Origin: Nymphaea colorata
Lineage: Eukaryota; Streptophyta; Magnoliopsida; Nymphaeales; Nymphaeaceae
DNA length: 64,000 nt
Direction: 5' to 3'
Assembly: GCF_008831285.2 (NCBI RefSeq)
Contig: NC_045138.2
Span: 20,369,934-20,433,933 of the forward strand
Shown here: positions 23,561 to 37,790 of the stretch, one piece after another
Position numbering within the stretch: position 1 is the stretch's first letter
How the letters are laid out: each line of letters opens with the position of its first letter
Notes under the pieces: model-generated
The model's database searches: none
What the model saw: the letters and a program-made list of their open reading frames with translations, nothing else
What the model was told of the DNA's origin: nothing
Translations under genes and position numbers: made by a program

Positions 23561-24400
23561 TTTGGTTTGGCCCGTATATGACTAAAAAGCCCATCGAAAC
23601 TTCTCTATTGACCTTCCTTCCCCTATTCCTGCATCGCTTTGAAGCCCAATTCGGATTTGGATCATAAGTTCTCTGGTCCGTTTCTCATGGCGGCAAAAAA
23701 CACAAAATAAGGCGTCGGCACATTCCAGGCAAAACAAGAGCGGGTCTGGGTCGGTGGTTGGTCCATACCCGTGGGGGACACGAAGGGCTTTCCAGAAAAG
23801 AGTAAGGACGTTTCTGTAAATGGACGAGCAGTACTGACGTGGCGTGGGATCACCACCGAAATGGCGAGGAGACAGACGCATATGACGAGTCCAGCTAACG
23901 CAGTGAACTGGCATAACGTGCCGGTGGGGGCCCGCCCTCTGGAATCGGACGGCTCTCGTCGTTTTACCGCTGCCACGAGAGCCGTCCATCTTCCGCCAAT
24001 CATTTGGACGCCTCGTCTTCAACCTTACGGTTGGCGCTGCCCAGCGGGCCCCAGCTATCCGACGGCGTTAGCCTCGCCGTTAGAAGCGGTGGGGATCTTT
24101 TCCTGGACCTACCCGACCAAGTTGCACCGAACCCACCTCTGCCCATGCGCCATTTATTTTTTGACTCCACTATGGACAAAGTGGACCTAGCTAGGCCTGG
24201 TCAACGGACCGACAATATAGCATGCTACTGTTCGCACCTGTTGAGGAGGGCGTCTGAACCCACTGGCCAGGTGGGTCCGGGTCCATTCGCGGTTTGGCCA
24301 GGTGCGAAACATGTTCCTATAATGCGTGCACGATGGGGCCCCCTTTGAACCCCCTTGACCGCATCAATGGCTTGTCTTGGTTAATTCACAGATAGGTTGC
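23561..24400. other. GC-rich intergenic segment with overlapping open frames
   Basis: GC content is clearly higher than in the surroundings. Two or three overlapping 110-146 codon frames occur on both strands, as expected by chance where stop codons are depleted. None shows a domain or family signature. It could be distal promoter of the WVD2-like gene or an old insertion. Confidence 0.3.
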
Positions 24401-24689
24401 GAGAAAACAGGCCCTTGACTCGACTTGACTTGTTGGCTTGGAGCGAGGGCCGGGCACTGTGTTGGCTAGGTCGTTCCGTTGAAGAGGTTATTATGGTAAT
24501 TGTATATACCAGAAGGCTTTGGTGAACTCCATTAAAACTAATGATTAAGAGACAAATAGGGTCCCACAAGGAAGCACACATGGATCCCACAAGTGCACTA
24601 ATGTCCAACTCAAACCCATCTCTCCTAATAGCCACCTCACGTTATTGACAAAAATGCCCTCACGACCTGTGAAACCTATTGATTAAAGG

Positions 24690-24870
24690 CTTCAAGGGTA
24701 GTAGCGTAGCTGGTCAGCGAGATCTCAATCGTCAGTTAGATTCTCATGAGTAATACTTCTTTGGACGGTAAAAAGTGACATACGGTGCAGTTGAAGGAAA
24801 TAACTGTAAGTTCACTTAGGTTTTAATGCAACTCTAGACTGAAACATCCGAGCAGAAACTTAGAAGCAGT
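24690..24870 (+). mobile_element. tRNA-derived SINE, degenerate copy
   Basis: It has an A-box-like TAGCGTAGCTGG and a B-box-like CAGTTAGATTCTC at normal spacing. The body shares GTTGAAGGAAATAAC..AAGTTCAC..TTAATG..CTCTAGA in the same order as the better copy at 33208-33445. Borders are approximate. Confidence 0.6.
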
Positions 24871-27990
<3,120 letters not shown>

Positions 27991-27996
27991 ACAATG

Positions 27997-28158
27997 GGGC
28001 TGTTTGGCAACTGTAACATATTGTTATTGTCTCATGAATTTGCCTCATTTTTTAAGACAGATTCGTAAAACACTTGTTACAATGTTTTATGAATCGACAC
28101 CAATTTCAAGGGTAGATTCATAAGATGGTAACAATATGTTATTGTTGCCAAATGGCCT
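27997..28158. mobile_element. Small palindromic MITE (TSD CAATG)
   Basis: A 162-bp element that is almost wholly an inverted repeat. The left end GGGCTGTTTGGCAAC..TAACATATTGTTA is matched by the right end reversed, AGGCCATTTGGCAACAATAAC. CAATG is repeated at 27992-27996 and 28159-28163. The terminal GGGCTGTTTGG recalls Tourist-like MITEs, but the 5-bp duplication does not fit the 3-bp target of that group, so the class is open. Confidence 0.7.
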
Positions 28159-28633
28159 CAATGCTATATTCATGAGACCAGAATAGTGGTGGAGTAAGGA
28201 TTTTTTAACTGAGAGTACTTCGGACATTGACCCGATAGAGTCTGGTGTGGGCACCATATGTACCTGAACCTCAGTTTGGTTTCAATTTGCATTAACTTTT
28301 TATGGGCACTGCTTACACCAGCCCACACATAGCTCCAAACTGGACTGGAACTCGAATCTGCTGTTCCACCAATGCGGCACAAGATAGACACTCGTGGAGA
28401 TGCAGATAGTTCGATTAGGGGACAAGTAGAACACATAAAAAATGAGGTAGGAATTAGATGTGGTACAACCAAATTGAAGAAAATTCTTGTACCAAATTGA
28501 TACTAGACCTTGAATTCTATATGCATCACGCAACCAGACATTTGGTTAGATCTTTCCAACTTACATTATTATAATAATCAAATAATTTCTGCTGCTTTTA
28601 TGAACTAAATCAATTGATCTTGTGTTTCTTTCC

Positions 28634-28845
28634 TCGACAGGCATAGCAAAATTGGTTGGGCTGGTGAGAGCCCCATTGTTAGTTTGATTTCTATGAGTGT
28701 TATTCATGTGGACTGCAGACAGTGACAGTCTAACACTTTAGTTGATGGTTGTACCATAGATCCACCTAAGTCCTAAAGCAGCCATAGACTGCAAGTACAA
28801 AGGGAAGGGAAGAGGGTTTGGGTGGCTTCTACTCACCCAAATTAA
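28634..28845 (+). mobile_element. tRNA-derived SINE, degenerate copy
   Basis: It matches the 33208-33445 SINE in order: TTGGTTGGG, GGTGAGAGCCCCATTGTTAGTTTGATT (B-box region), then CACTT..GCAGACAGT..GTC, then CCTAAAGCAGC..TGCA..AGGGAAGGGA. The A box is eroded. No flanking duplication was identified. Confidence 0.5.
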
Positions 28846-29230
28846 ACTTGTGTATCTTCGTTCCAAGGTTTTCTTAGCAAGACTTTTTTTTTTCTTTTTT
28901 CGAAACAAAATTAAGATGATATATTTAGATATAGAAATGTGTAAAAAGTACGCATTTCTGATGACTCTAGATGAAATCTCAACTCTGTCACTTTGCTTAT
29001 TGAGCTTCTTCAATATGGTTCCTCATGTAGTGTGATGACTGGGTTTCTGTGAGAATTACTACCGCAAGCCTATTAAAGTAATACGATTGAAGTGTAATAT
29101 AATTATATGTAGCATAAACATACATAATGCATTTCGGCAAACACAACTATATAATTGCTGATATGATGTGCACATGACAAGCCCATGATTCCTCAAAATT
29201 GAATGTCAAGGTTTTGAAAATGTAGTTTAT

Positions 29231-29231
<1 letters not shown>

Positions 29232-29310
<79 letters not shown>
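29232..29310. repeat. (CA)n(TA)n microsatellite
   Basis: About 14 CA units followed by about 24 TA units in intergenic DNA. Confidence 0.95.
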
Positions 29311-29311
<1 letters not shown>

Positions 29312-30930
29312 TCAAAATCAGGTAGGTTTTAAAGCCCATACTACAAAAATAACATATCATTCTGATAATCTCAATTTACACATTTAAATCATTCAAGTAG
29401 TGCGGTACTTCAAAAGTTAAAAAAAAATGGTATATGGTGACATAAATATTTTGTCCTGCTCACAAGAAAGCAAGATACATTTAATAAGAAACATTAGTGC
29501 TTGCACCATGAAATCATGGGCAAGGGCAGAGCCAAAACTTTTTCATGAGGGGGGACAAATTAAAGTTTTTAAATTTTGACATAGGCTTAAAAAAAAAAGG
29601 TGGAGTTAGGGCCCATGCGCCCCACCCCGTCTCTACCCTTGATTATAGGAACTTCTGACGGCATTAATGTTCTTATTAATGTTCTTAAGATGGGTTCATA
29701 GACGAAAATTTGAGCATCAAACCAGATTAACAGGACCATTCTGCTCCATCTCGCGAACAAACACGTCCCCAAGACAGTCGTAGAACCAGAAATTTTGGCT
29801 GGAGGAGTACTAATCTAAAACTTCTACGTTTCGAGGAACACTAACATATAGATAAATAATCAATTATTTGAAGACAGCAATATAAAAATAAATGTATTTT
29901 GTGGGACTGGCGTTGGTAATTTTTTATACCAAAGCACATGTAGCTCCTCCACTGCCCCAAAAAGATGCATCTACAATGATGTGGACCGCTCATTCTATAG
30001 CATCCCCACAAGACCCATAAAATGTGTTTGTTTGATGTTTGCATCATTTTAGTCCATGGAACGTTCACATTCCCCGGAATGATTCGACCAGCATCTTGTT
30101 CTATGCGTCCAACCAACATCCTTCTACAACCTGCCAAAAACAAACTTCATTTTTGCGTTTGATTTGGAAGATGGGTCCTAACCCTAGAAGAAGATAAGCC
30201 TAGAAGGCTTCTATAGTTTATAATAATAATATGAATTTCTAATCAAGGGTTGCATCACATTGAAAGGCTTCAGCTACCACACTGTGCTTAAATTATAGTA
30301 GCATTCCACTTTTGGGCAATATTGTGAATTCCATAGAAAGCAATTATTTGAATACCTTTATTTAAATATTCTCCAATAGCATATTTCAATTTGGTGCAAT
30401 TGGGTTTTATTAAATTATTAAAACAGGTATGACATCCTAATTGAATTTTCATTTTAAAAAATTGTGTACAGTATGATAGAGGATAAGATGAACTTCGAAT
30501 CGATGCACCTGATCTTCTGATTCCTACGGCTTTAGAGGCTTGTTTGGTAGGCGGACATTTATTACGACATGACCTTCGACATCCGAGTCCGTTAAGGGAA
30601 TTCGTTAATAAGTTTTGGGTTTTCATGAAAAAACTCGTGAACAGTTTATCTGAAGTTCTTGACCACGAGCAGTGCTTGTTAAGATCGGTTTCTGAATTCA
30701 ATGGGCTGGGAATAGGCCAACCGAACCTTTAAAAAATATTAAAAACCAATTAAAAAATACATGCAAATTAATTTAGCATAAAAAAATCAGTATTAAAAAA
30801 ACAATTGGAATAGGCATGGGATACGTGCACTTTTAATTGGCCATCAAATCAAATTTTATAGGTGAAGTATGAAAATTTTGGCTAAGGGCATCTAGTTACA
30901 TAATTTTAAAATTTTAAAGAAGAAAAACTA

Positions 30931-31024
30931 TCATGAAGTTTTAATATAAAAATAAACACTACCATCAAGTTTTAATATAAAAATAAGCACTACCATGAAG
31001 TTTTAATATAAAAATAAACACTTT
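30931..31024. repeat. 31-bp tandem repeat, three copies
   Basis: The unit begins CAT(G/C)AAGTTTTAATATAAAA. It repeats at 30932, 30963 and 30994 with one or two substitutions between copies. Confidence 0.9.
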
Positions 31025-32517
31025 TTGTGGGTGTGGGCAATTGTCCGCCCCCGGTTTTCCATTGATTCAATTCATTAATACGTGAGAAACTAGGGCGCTT
31101 GTGCATCGAGGAAGATATTTTATGCTACCATTAGATATTTACAAGCATATTTTGTCTTCATGAAACTTAGTTTGTATTGAAATTTTGCTTAATTGAGATT
31201 TGAATGAAAAATTTAAGTAAAAAACTCAAGAAAGATAAAAGAAAGCCAAGGGGAAAGAGTGCAACGTAACTATGCGAAATTTTGTAACACAAGAAAAGTT
31301 TAGCTCTTGATAAAATCTTTCATATGAAAAAAAGAATGCCTTGTGCGGAATCTTAGAGAAAATTGCTGAACTTCGTTTCGTAAAACGATAATATACAGTG
31401 TTTGGATGCGATATTGGTGTCATTAATCTTTAGCTAATAGATGGTGATGACTTGTGTATCATACTAAGATGTGATCATTTTGTCTATACTTTTTTATTAA
31501 TCGTATCTTGTTCAACAGTAATCATAAATATGTAAACCAATCTGTTCCAAAATTTTAAGTGACTTCGTATATGTGAGAGTTATACAAGTTTTGATGATAA
31601 AACTACTGACTTTTTAATGTTGTTAAAAGCATTCCTATGCTTCACGGTTAACTAATTACAAGGATTCATGAGCTTATTTTTGTCAAGTGAACCATTAAAT
31701 TAATCAAAATGACCATTTTCCTTTAAAAAGTACATAATAATGCTTAATTTTTTAATATGCATGAGTTTATGTTAAGTATTTTGGAGCAGTTGAAGAACAT
31801 TATCATATATTATTGGATATATCTAAACATGCAATTTTACCCAATATGATGAAGTGTATCTTGCTGTATTAAGTTTGTCTCTATTGGAAAGGGAACTCTT
31901 TTATTAGAGCATATACAAAAAAAAAAAAGATTAATTGCTAGAATCCATGGCCGGGGAAGTAGTTGGTCACTAGCTGCTACTGGGATGAGTAGAAGCCGCT
32001 CAAAGAAGGGCCGAAATCTTCTCCCTTCAGCTCCTCTCCCAGGGAAAAATGCAACTTCGGAACCTACGTGGACCTGTAGTATAAATATCAACTAGAGTAT
32101 CACACAGTTACCATTTATAGTTTAAAGCTATAGCGCTTACGAAAATCAACCTGACAACTCGGCTCCCACCAGCTGCAAGGATATCAATCAATTTGAGAAA
32201 TGAATCGAACACATGAAATAAAAATAAGATTAAAAAAAAAAACCTAGGTCAAAAGTGAAAAGGAAGAAAAGTGTGAAAAAAAAAAGTTAAACAATATTAA
32301 TGGTCTAATTGGTAGGATTGGTTGATTCAAAATAGATCACATGTAGAGCAGCTTTGTTAAATAGTGAAAAATATATTGTTGAATAGGTAATGACTGTGCA
32401 TGTGATTATGTTAGACGCAACGGACTTAGTTGGCACGTAAAACTATTGTATTGATAATTGATCTACCATACTATACGACAAGAGTTAAGTGGACTCATGT
32501 CTATATGTCTATACATG

Positions 32518-32763
32518 TCATAGTTGGTAAACCCATGACTCGGACTCAAATTAGCTAATGACCAGGTCATCGAGTCAACAAGTTGACTTGTCGACTCGGT
32601 CGAGTTTTAAAATAACCTGAATTGGGCGAGTAAGGACTAGTCAAGGCTGAGTTAGGCCAAGTTAGGATGGGTCGAGACAACCTTGACTCATGGCCAGGTT
32701 TTCTAACGATCCGAGTTGACTTGGGCGATTACTGAGCCAACTCGACGAGTCAGCCAACCATGC
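32518..32763. mobile_element. MITE with GACTCG-rich arms (TSD TACATG)
   Basis: A 246-bp element. The left end TCATAGTTGG matches the right end reversed, GCATGGTTGG. The arms are rich in GACTCG/CGAGTC words. Direct repeats TACATG lie at 32512-32517 and 32764-32769. No coding capacity. Confidence 0.6.
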
Positions 32764-33207
32764 TACATGGACCTTTGGAAGGCATTTGGTAACAGTAACA
32801 CTGCATTTGTTGGCACTTAGTATTTTAAGAATGTCTAAAGAGCACAGTGTTCCTGTCACCAAGCACCCTCTTTCTAAACTCTTCTTTCCAAACATGCAGT
32901 TCAGCAATTGTGGATATTAATTGTTCTTTTTAATGCTAAGCATGTGGTTAAGCCTTCCATGAGTCACTTGTAACTCATTAACAAAAAAATAAAAGATCAA
33001 CTGCTTATGTATTGAATTCCTATTACCATAATTTATTTACCAATTAGATTCTACAATCTCGTTATAATAATACTTCTCATAATCAAGAGAAGCTACTTAG
33101 AGGTATTCTCCTAATAGGTACCATAGATAATCACATATCAACATGCCTCGTAAGAACGGCACCACAAAAAATTCAAAGTACAAATTGACGCAAAATGAAA
33201 CTTAAGT

Positions 33208-33445
33208 CCTCTGGCGTAGCATAGGTGGTTGGGTTGGCATGCTAGTGAAAGTCCGGTCATCAGTTCGATTCGCATATGTACTACTCACTTGAATTGCAAA
33301 CAGTAGTAGACGCTACTATCAAGTTGAAAGGAATAACCATAAGTTCACCCCAGCTCTTAATGTAGCTCTAGAATCTAGATGCAGGGGAAAGGATGACTGA
33401 CTTTGGCCTTTTACTTAGGTAGTGGGGTTCCCTCCCATTCATCCG
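33208..33445 (+). mobile_element. tRNA-derived SINE with 16-bp target-site duplication
   Basis: The head has an A box (TAGCATAGGTGG) and a B box (AGTTCGATTCG) at tRNA-like spacing, followed by a body of about 170 bp with no coding frame. Perfect 16-bp direct repeats AAAATGAAACTTAAGT flank it at 33192-33207 and 33446-33461, as expected for LINE-driven insertion. There is no poly(A) tail. Degenerate relatives lie at 24690 and 28634. It sits exactly at the left border of the large tandem duplication. Confidence 0.85.
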
Positions 33446-33969
33446 AAAATGAAACTTAAGTTAGGATTTTGCCTCAACATTTCTGGTTGTCTCATGGTCT
33501 TGTCCTCATCAAAGCAATTCTCCAAGAAAAAAAAAATGCTTAACAAGAATCACAAGTAGCTGCCAACATTAGAATGGTTTTGCAAATCACTACCCAAATT
33601 TTAAGAATTTACAAATTTATGCCAGACTAAAAGAGAAGAACACCTTAAACAAAATCAATGTAAAACACTAATCACAGGGATGTAGTGGATTCTCCCTTTT
33701 CAGAATGTTGTCCTCTAACATTCTTTGACATTCTTGCTTGGTAAAATTTTAGGGTGTGTTTGGATGACACCCTTAAACGCCGTTTTGGAGGTGTTTAGGG
33801 TTTGTTTGGGTTATGGTTGGAACAGGGTTTCTAAAAAATCCAGCTTTGACAAAACTACGTTTTTAAAAGCACATGAATTGGGTCATTACTGGAATAAAAT
33901 GTGAAACACCATTATCTAGTGTAGCAAAACACAAAAGATCAAGAGAATGAACATTGGGTCAAAAAGGAA

Positions 33970-34112
<143 letters not shown>

Positions 34113-34861
34113 TAAGTAAACTAATGGGGCAATTTGTTTGTTGGAAGGAGGAATAAAGACTGTTTGTGCTTTTTTTTTTTTTGGATGATGGGTTGTTAAC
34201 TTTTTGCTCATTGAGGATGGTGAGTTCATTTGCTCTTGTTAAACTAAGCTAGAGTTCATGAATGAGAACGACCTAGAACTACCACAAGAGTATGTCGCCT
34301 TTGTGGTTTAACTCGAGAGGTTGTGAAAGAGTTCTCCCCACTTTGGCATGTGACTGGGCTGAAGCCACAGCAAAATGACTCCTCTCAATTGAGTACTTTT
34401 TGGGTAAGTGGGGTTTTCGACAGAAGTCTGAAGCTTCCACTCATTTTTTTTATCTTTATAAGGTACAAGGTCTGCTTTTGGTGCCTCTGTCATGTTTCAA
34501 CTTACATGTTGGTGGCCACTTTTTGCAGCACAAAGGGTTGATGCCACGAAGATTTCAAACAAAAACAAACTGTCTATAGCTTTCACCTGGACTGATTGCA
34601 CCAACCCCCTCGGATATCCCTCAATTAAGTATTTGAGCACAAAATTGAAAAGGTCTACTCATACTTGGGAATAGTAAATGTTGGATTTTTTTAAATACAT
34701 TTTCAAGTAAAAAGGCAATAATAGTGCACATAATACAAAAAAATAGAAACATACAATATTCCTAGGTATGCCTATATAAAGAGCGACTAGCCTATCTATC
34801 TGCTAAAATAAGAGAAGCTACAAAAGCTAAGAAAATGAGTATTATTAAAATTTGTTTCTTT

Positions 34862-34862
<1 letters not shown>

Positions 34863-34898
<36 letters not shown>

Positions 34899-34958
34899 GT
34901 AAGTTTAGCTAACATGAAAAAAAATAAAAAGTGACATTAGATGATGAAAATATACATT

Positions 34959-35040
<82 letters not shown>

Positions 35041-35131
35041 AATGGTAACTCTCAATAGTCATCCAATTGTTTCACGAAAAGAAGTTTGATAAGAAAACAA
35101 TGAAAAAAAATATGTGAGCCAATTGACCAAC

Positions 35132-35212
<81 letters not shown>
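34863..35212. repeat. Cluster of AT / AC / AG microsatellites
   Basis: Three tracts: AT at 34863-34896; AC then AT then AG at 34961-35036; AT at 35136-35212. The matching part of unit 2 (39240-39290) is short and has almost none of this. Confidence 0.95.
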
Positions 35213-35213
<1 letters not shown>

Positions 35214-36195
35214 CACTTTAATTTTTTACTAAAAGATATTTTAAATGAAATATAAACATCTTTATATATCTATAAAAATAATTTTGGTATAAAACATAAG
35301 TTGTTTTATGAAAAAATTGGATTTTTTTATCATGCATCAACATATTTTTAAAATCATATAAGTAAGGTTGGATTGCAAAAAAAGACATTTTAAACATCAA
35401 AACTAGGGCATCTAGTTTTTATTCATGACCTAAGCATTTGGTTTCTACCAATTTATATATAATTAAGAAATGATTGGTTGCTGCATTGGCCTTAAAAAAG
35501 TTTAAATTTAAATTAATCTTCATGTCAGCAACACTAGGTAAAGTTTTTCTTTTAACATTCGTAACGCCAATATGGGAGCTTTTGCTCATAACATCTAGTT
35601 TAAATTTAAAAACCATCTTATATAAACTATTAAAATTTGAGTTGAAGAAACATCTTTAGATTCGATCTGTTGCAATGAATATAAAGGAAAGTATATAAAG
35701 AAGCAAAAAATCGTGCTGCGTTTCCGGTTTCTTCTGGAGACGGAAAAATTTATTACACTAAGAGAGTTTCTTCGGCCCCAAGTTACGAGCGCCGGCCCGT
35801 GGGCCTGTGGCTGTTTCTATAACGGCTCAGGATGCTGATAGGTCCGATTCGAGTCGACGTTGTAAGTGGGACACGCCACGATCCTAACTAGACCACGCGC
35901 CCACACCCACCTAACCAGATGGTCTGAGCCCACCGGGATTGACTCTTTTTATTTATTTGTTATTTTTTAAACCTTGCGGAACCCAGACCGAACCCTGGGA
36001 GCGGAAAGCTTGTCGGCAAGAAGACACGATACGAGTCGATAATCAGACGCGACTCAATAGCGGAGCGAATCGTCTTAACCACCGGGACTGCTCCGGAAAG
36101 CCCTGTATTTATTTGCGTTCTGCGACTGGAAGCGTCTCGATCCTCGTTGTCGCCTGCGTCTTCCCCGTAGAGAGAGAGGGAGAGAGAGGGAGAGG

Positions 36196-36410
36196 ATGGA
36201 TGAGGAGAAACGGTGGCGGAGGAGAACGGGGGATGAGGGATTTAGAGGGATTGGTGAAGGAGGGGATGTGGCGGAGGTGGGTGGATCCGGCGATCGGTGT
36301 TCCATGAGGAGGGTGGTCAAAAACCACTGCTGGACGGAGGAGGTCGAGCCGGGGAATTTCGTGCGCAAGTGCGAGAAGACGCAGCAGCTCCTTCGCAAAT
36401 GCGTCGGAAG
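36196..36410 (+). pseudogene. Extra first exon of the Mal d 1-associated-protein gene (duplication unit 1)
   Basis: It encodes 71 codons plus two bases, from MDEEKRWRRRTGDEG to VRKCEKTQQLLRKCVGR, ending at a GT donor (36411). It differs from the unit 2 exon at 40331 by two residues (A26V, E51D). The frame and splice site are intact, but no matching second exon follows before the next duplicate. It is therefore either a promoter-plus-exon orphan or an alternative first exon spliced across 8 kb to 44377. Sequence alone cannot decide, and 'pseudogene' is the cautious label. The upstream 400 bp are also duplicated and nearly identical. Confidence 0.75.
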
Positions 36411-37790
36411 GTCGGTTCCTACCTTTCTTTTCTCTTCCTCTTGTTTTTTGCTCGGAGTCGATTGTTGTCGTGCTTTTCACAAGCCTGTGTGTTGTTTATT
36501 CATTTACCCTTGATGCCGGCAAGCATGTAGATTCCTTTGAATCAAAGACTGGGTACGTCCTCTCCGTTCTTCTTCCTTGCTCGTTCTGAGGATGCTTGTC
36601 GTTCTCTCATGGGGTTTCTGGAGGTGTAATGTCCAGAAGTGCCGAAGATCCTTTTCATGTCTTACTGGATTAGGCTACATTTTTTCGTTATCCTTTCTCT
36701 TTCTCTTTCCCTAATTTTACCCATAAAAGGTTTTTGGTGATCTGGCTTTTCTGAATTTGTTCCATGCATTCATTTGATGGTTTTTCATTTTAAAGACCCT
36801 TAGGAAAGAGGTCGTGGATTCAATACCTGGTGCTTTTGCTATGAGTTGGCGCCTATTGAACGGTACTGGAGAAGGGGCATATTCTAGTTTCGCTAGGTAA
36901 CAGAGCTACAGGATGGCTTATAGATTTTAGCTAATTGAATACAAAAAACTATTTTTTAAGTGCGAATTGTTTGCACTTCTTTGATTGCTGCCAGAAGAAT
37001 ATGGTTTGCTTGCTTTGTTAATTCTAAAACACTGTGTTATGCTTTGTCTCGATTTATTATTCTGACGTTAGGTGCTGAAACTTTGCTCTAGTTTGATCTT
37101 TCAACTGTGTAAGTTTCTTGTACGGTTATCTAATTCAATATGTTCTTTTGTCCATCTAAACAATGCTTTTAGCTAGCCAAGAACAGCAACCATAGTTAGA
37201 GCAGACTTGTTTGCAACATTTTTTAGATCTAGAATAGGATGCATATTCTAAAGATTTTTTGATCCAAAAAGTGAAAAAATTCATAGTGCAAAAACCAATG
37301 ACATTAACTGCCTAAGAAAATGATAACACCACAGTCCTCTGGTGTTTGAACTTTGAAGTGTTCAGGTGAGTCCTTTTGAATTTGTAAGATAGTGATACAG
37401 AGTAGAAATTTTTGTGGAACAAAAAGGGTGTCAGCCACTAAGAGGATTAGATGTGCGAACAGGCATGTCTAATAGGTTTCTCTTCTCCCTCCCTGTTATA
37501 ATGTTTAACATAGTTATTATCTTTCTCTCTCTCATGGCTCCTATCTCGATGAATATGAAGGAATTATCTGCAATAAACGAGTCTAAATCTGAAAGGAGGT
37601 CCGTGCTTTCCATTTTACTATATGTTTGTGCACACAGTGTTTTTAGTTTCTGAACCTGACCTTGGGTTGGGATTTCATTTGTCATGAATTGTAGGCCTCA
37701 TGAATATATAAATAAATATAAGGGGCCATTTTTTTTTGTTTGTGTAAACTCAATTCCATAGATTATGAAATGTCTATATTTTGTCTATAT

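Larger units (their letters stand above)
28846..32517. other. Intergenic, no gene recognised
   Basis: AT-rich DNA with short frames only. It holds the CA/TA microsatellite (29232-29310) and a 31-bp triplicate (30931-31024). No further structure that I could support. Confidence 0.45.

Noticed and set aside
23582-24190. Several overlapping 110-146 codon frames on both strands
   Set aside because: GC-rich DNA with few stop codons. No domain, no splice context, and mutually overlapping frames.
33208-33290. Possible tRNA gene
   Set aside because: A and B boxes are present, but the acceptor and anticodon stems do not pair and the unit continues as a 238-bp element with target duplications, so it is a SINE.
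35939-36180. tRNA-like minus-strand motif (GGTGGTTAAGACGA..GGTTCGGTCTG) in the duplicated promoter
   Set aside because: Suggestive of an old SINE but box spacing is too wide and no flanking duplication was seen.
36075-36480. Minus-strand frames of 107-123 codons, repeated at 40097-40615
   Set aside because: Antisense of the duplicated Mal d 1-associated-protein exon 1 and its promoter. They appear twice only because the region is duplicated.
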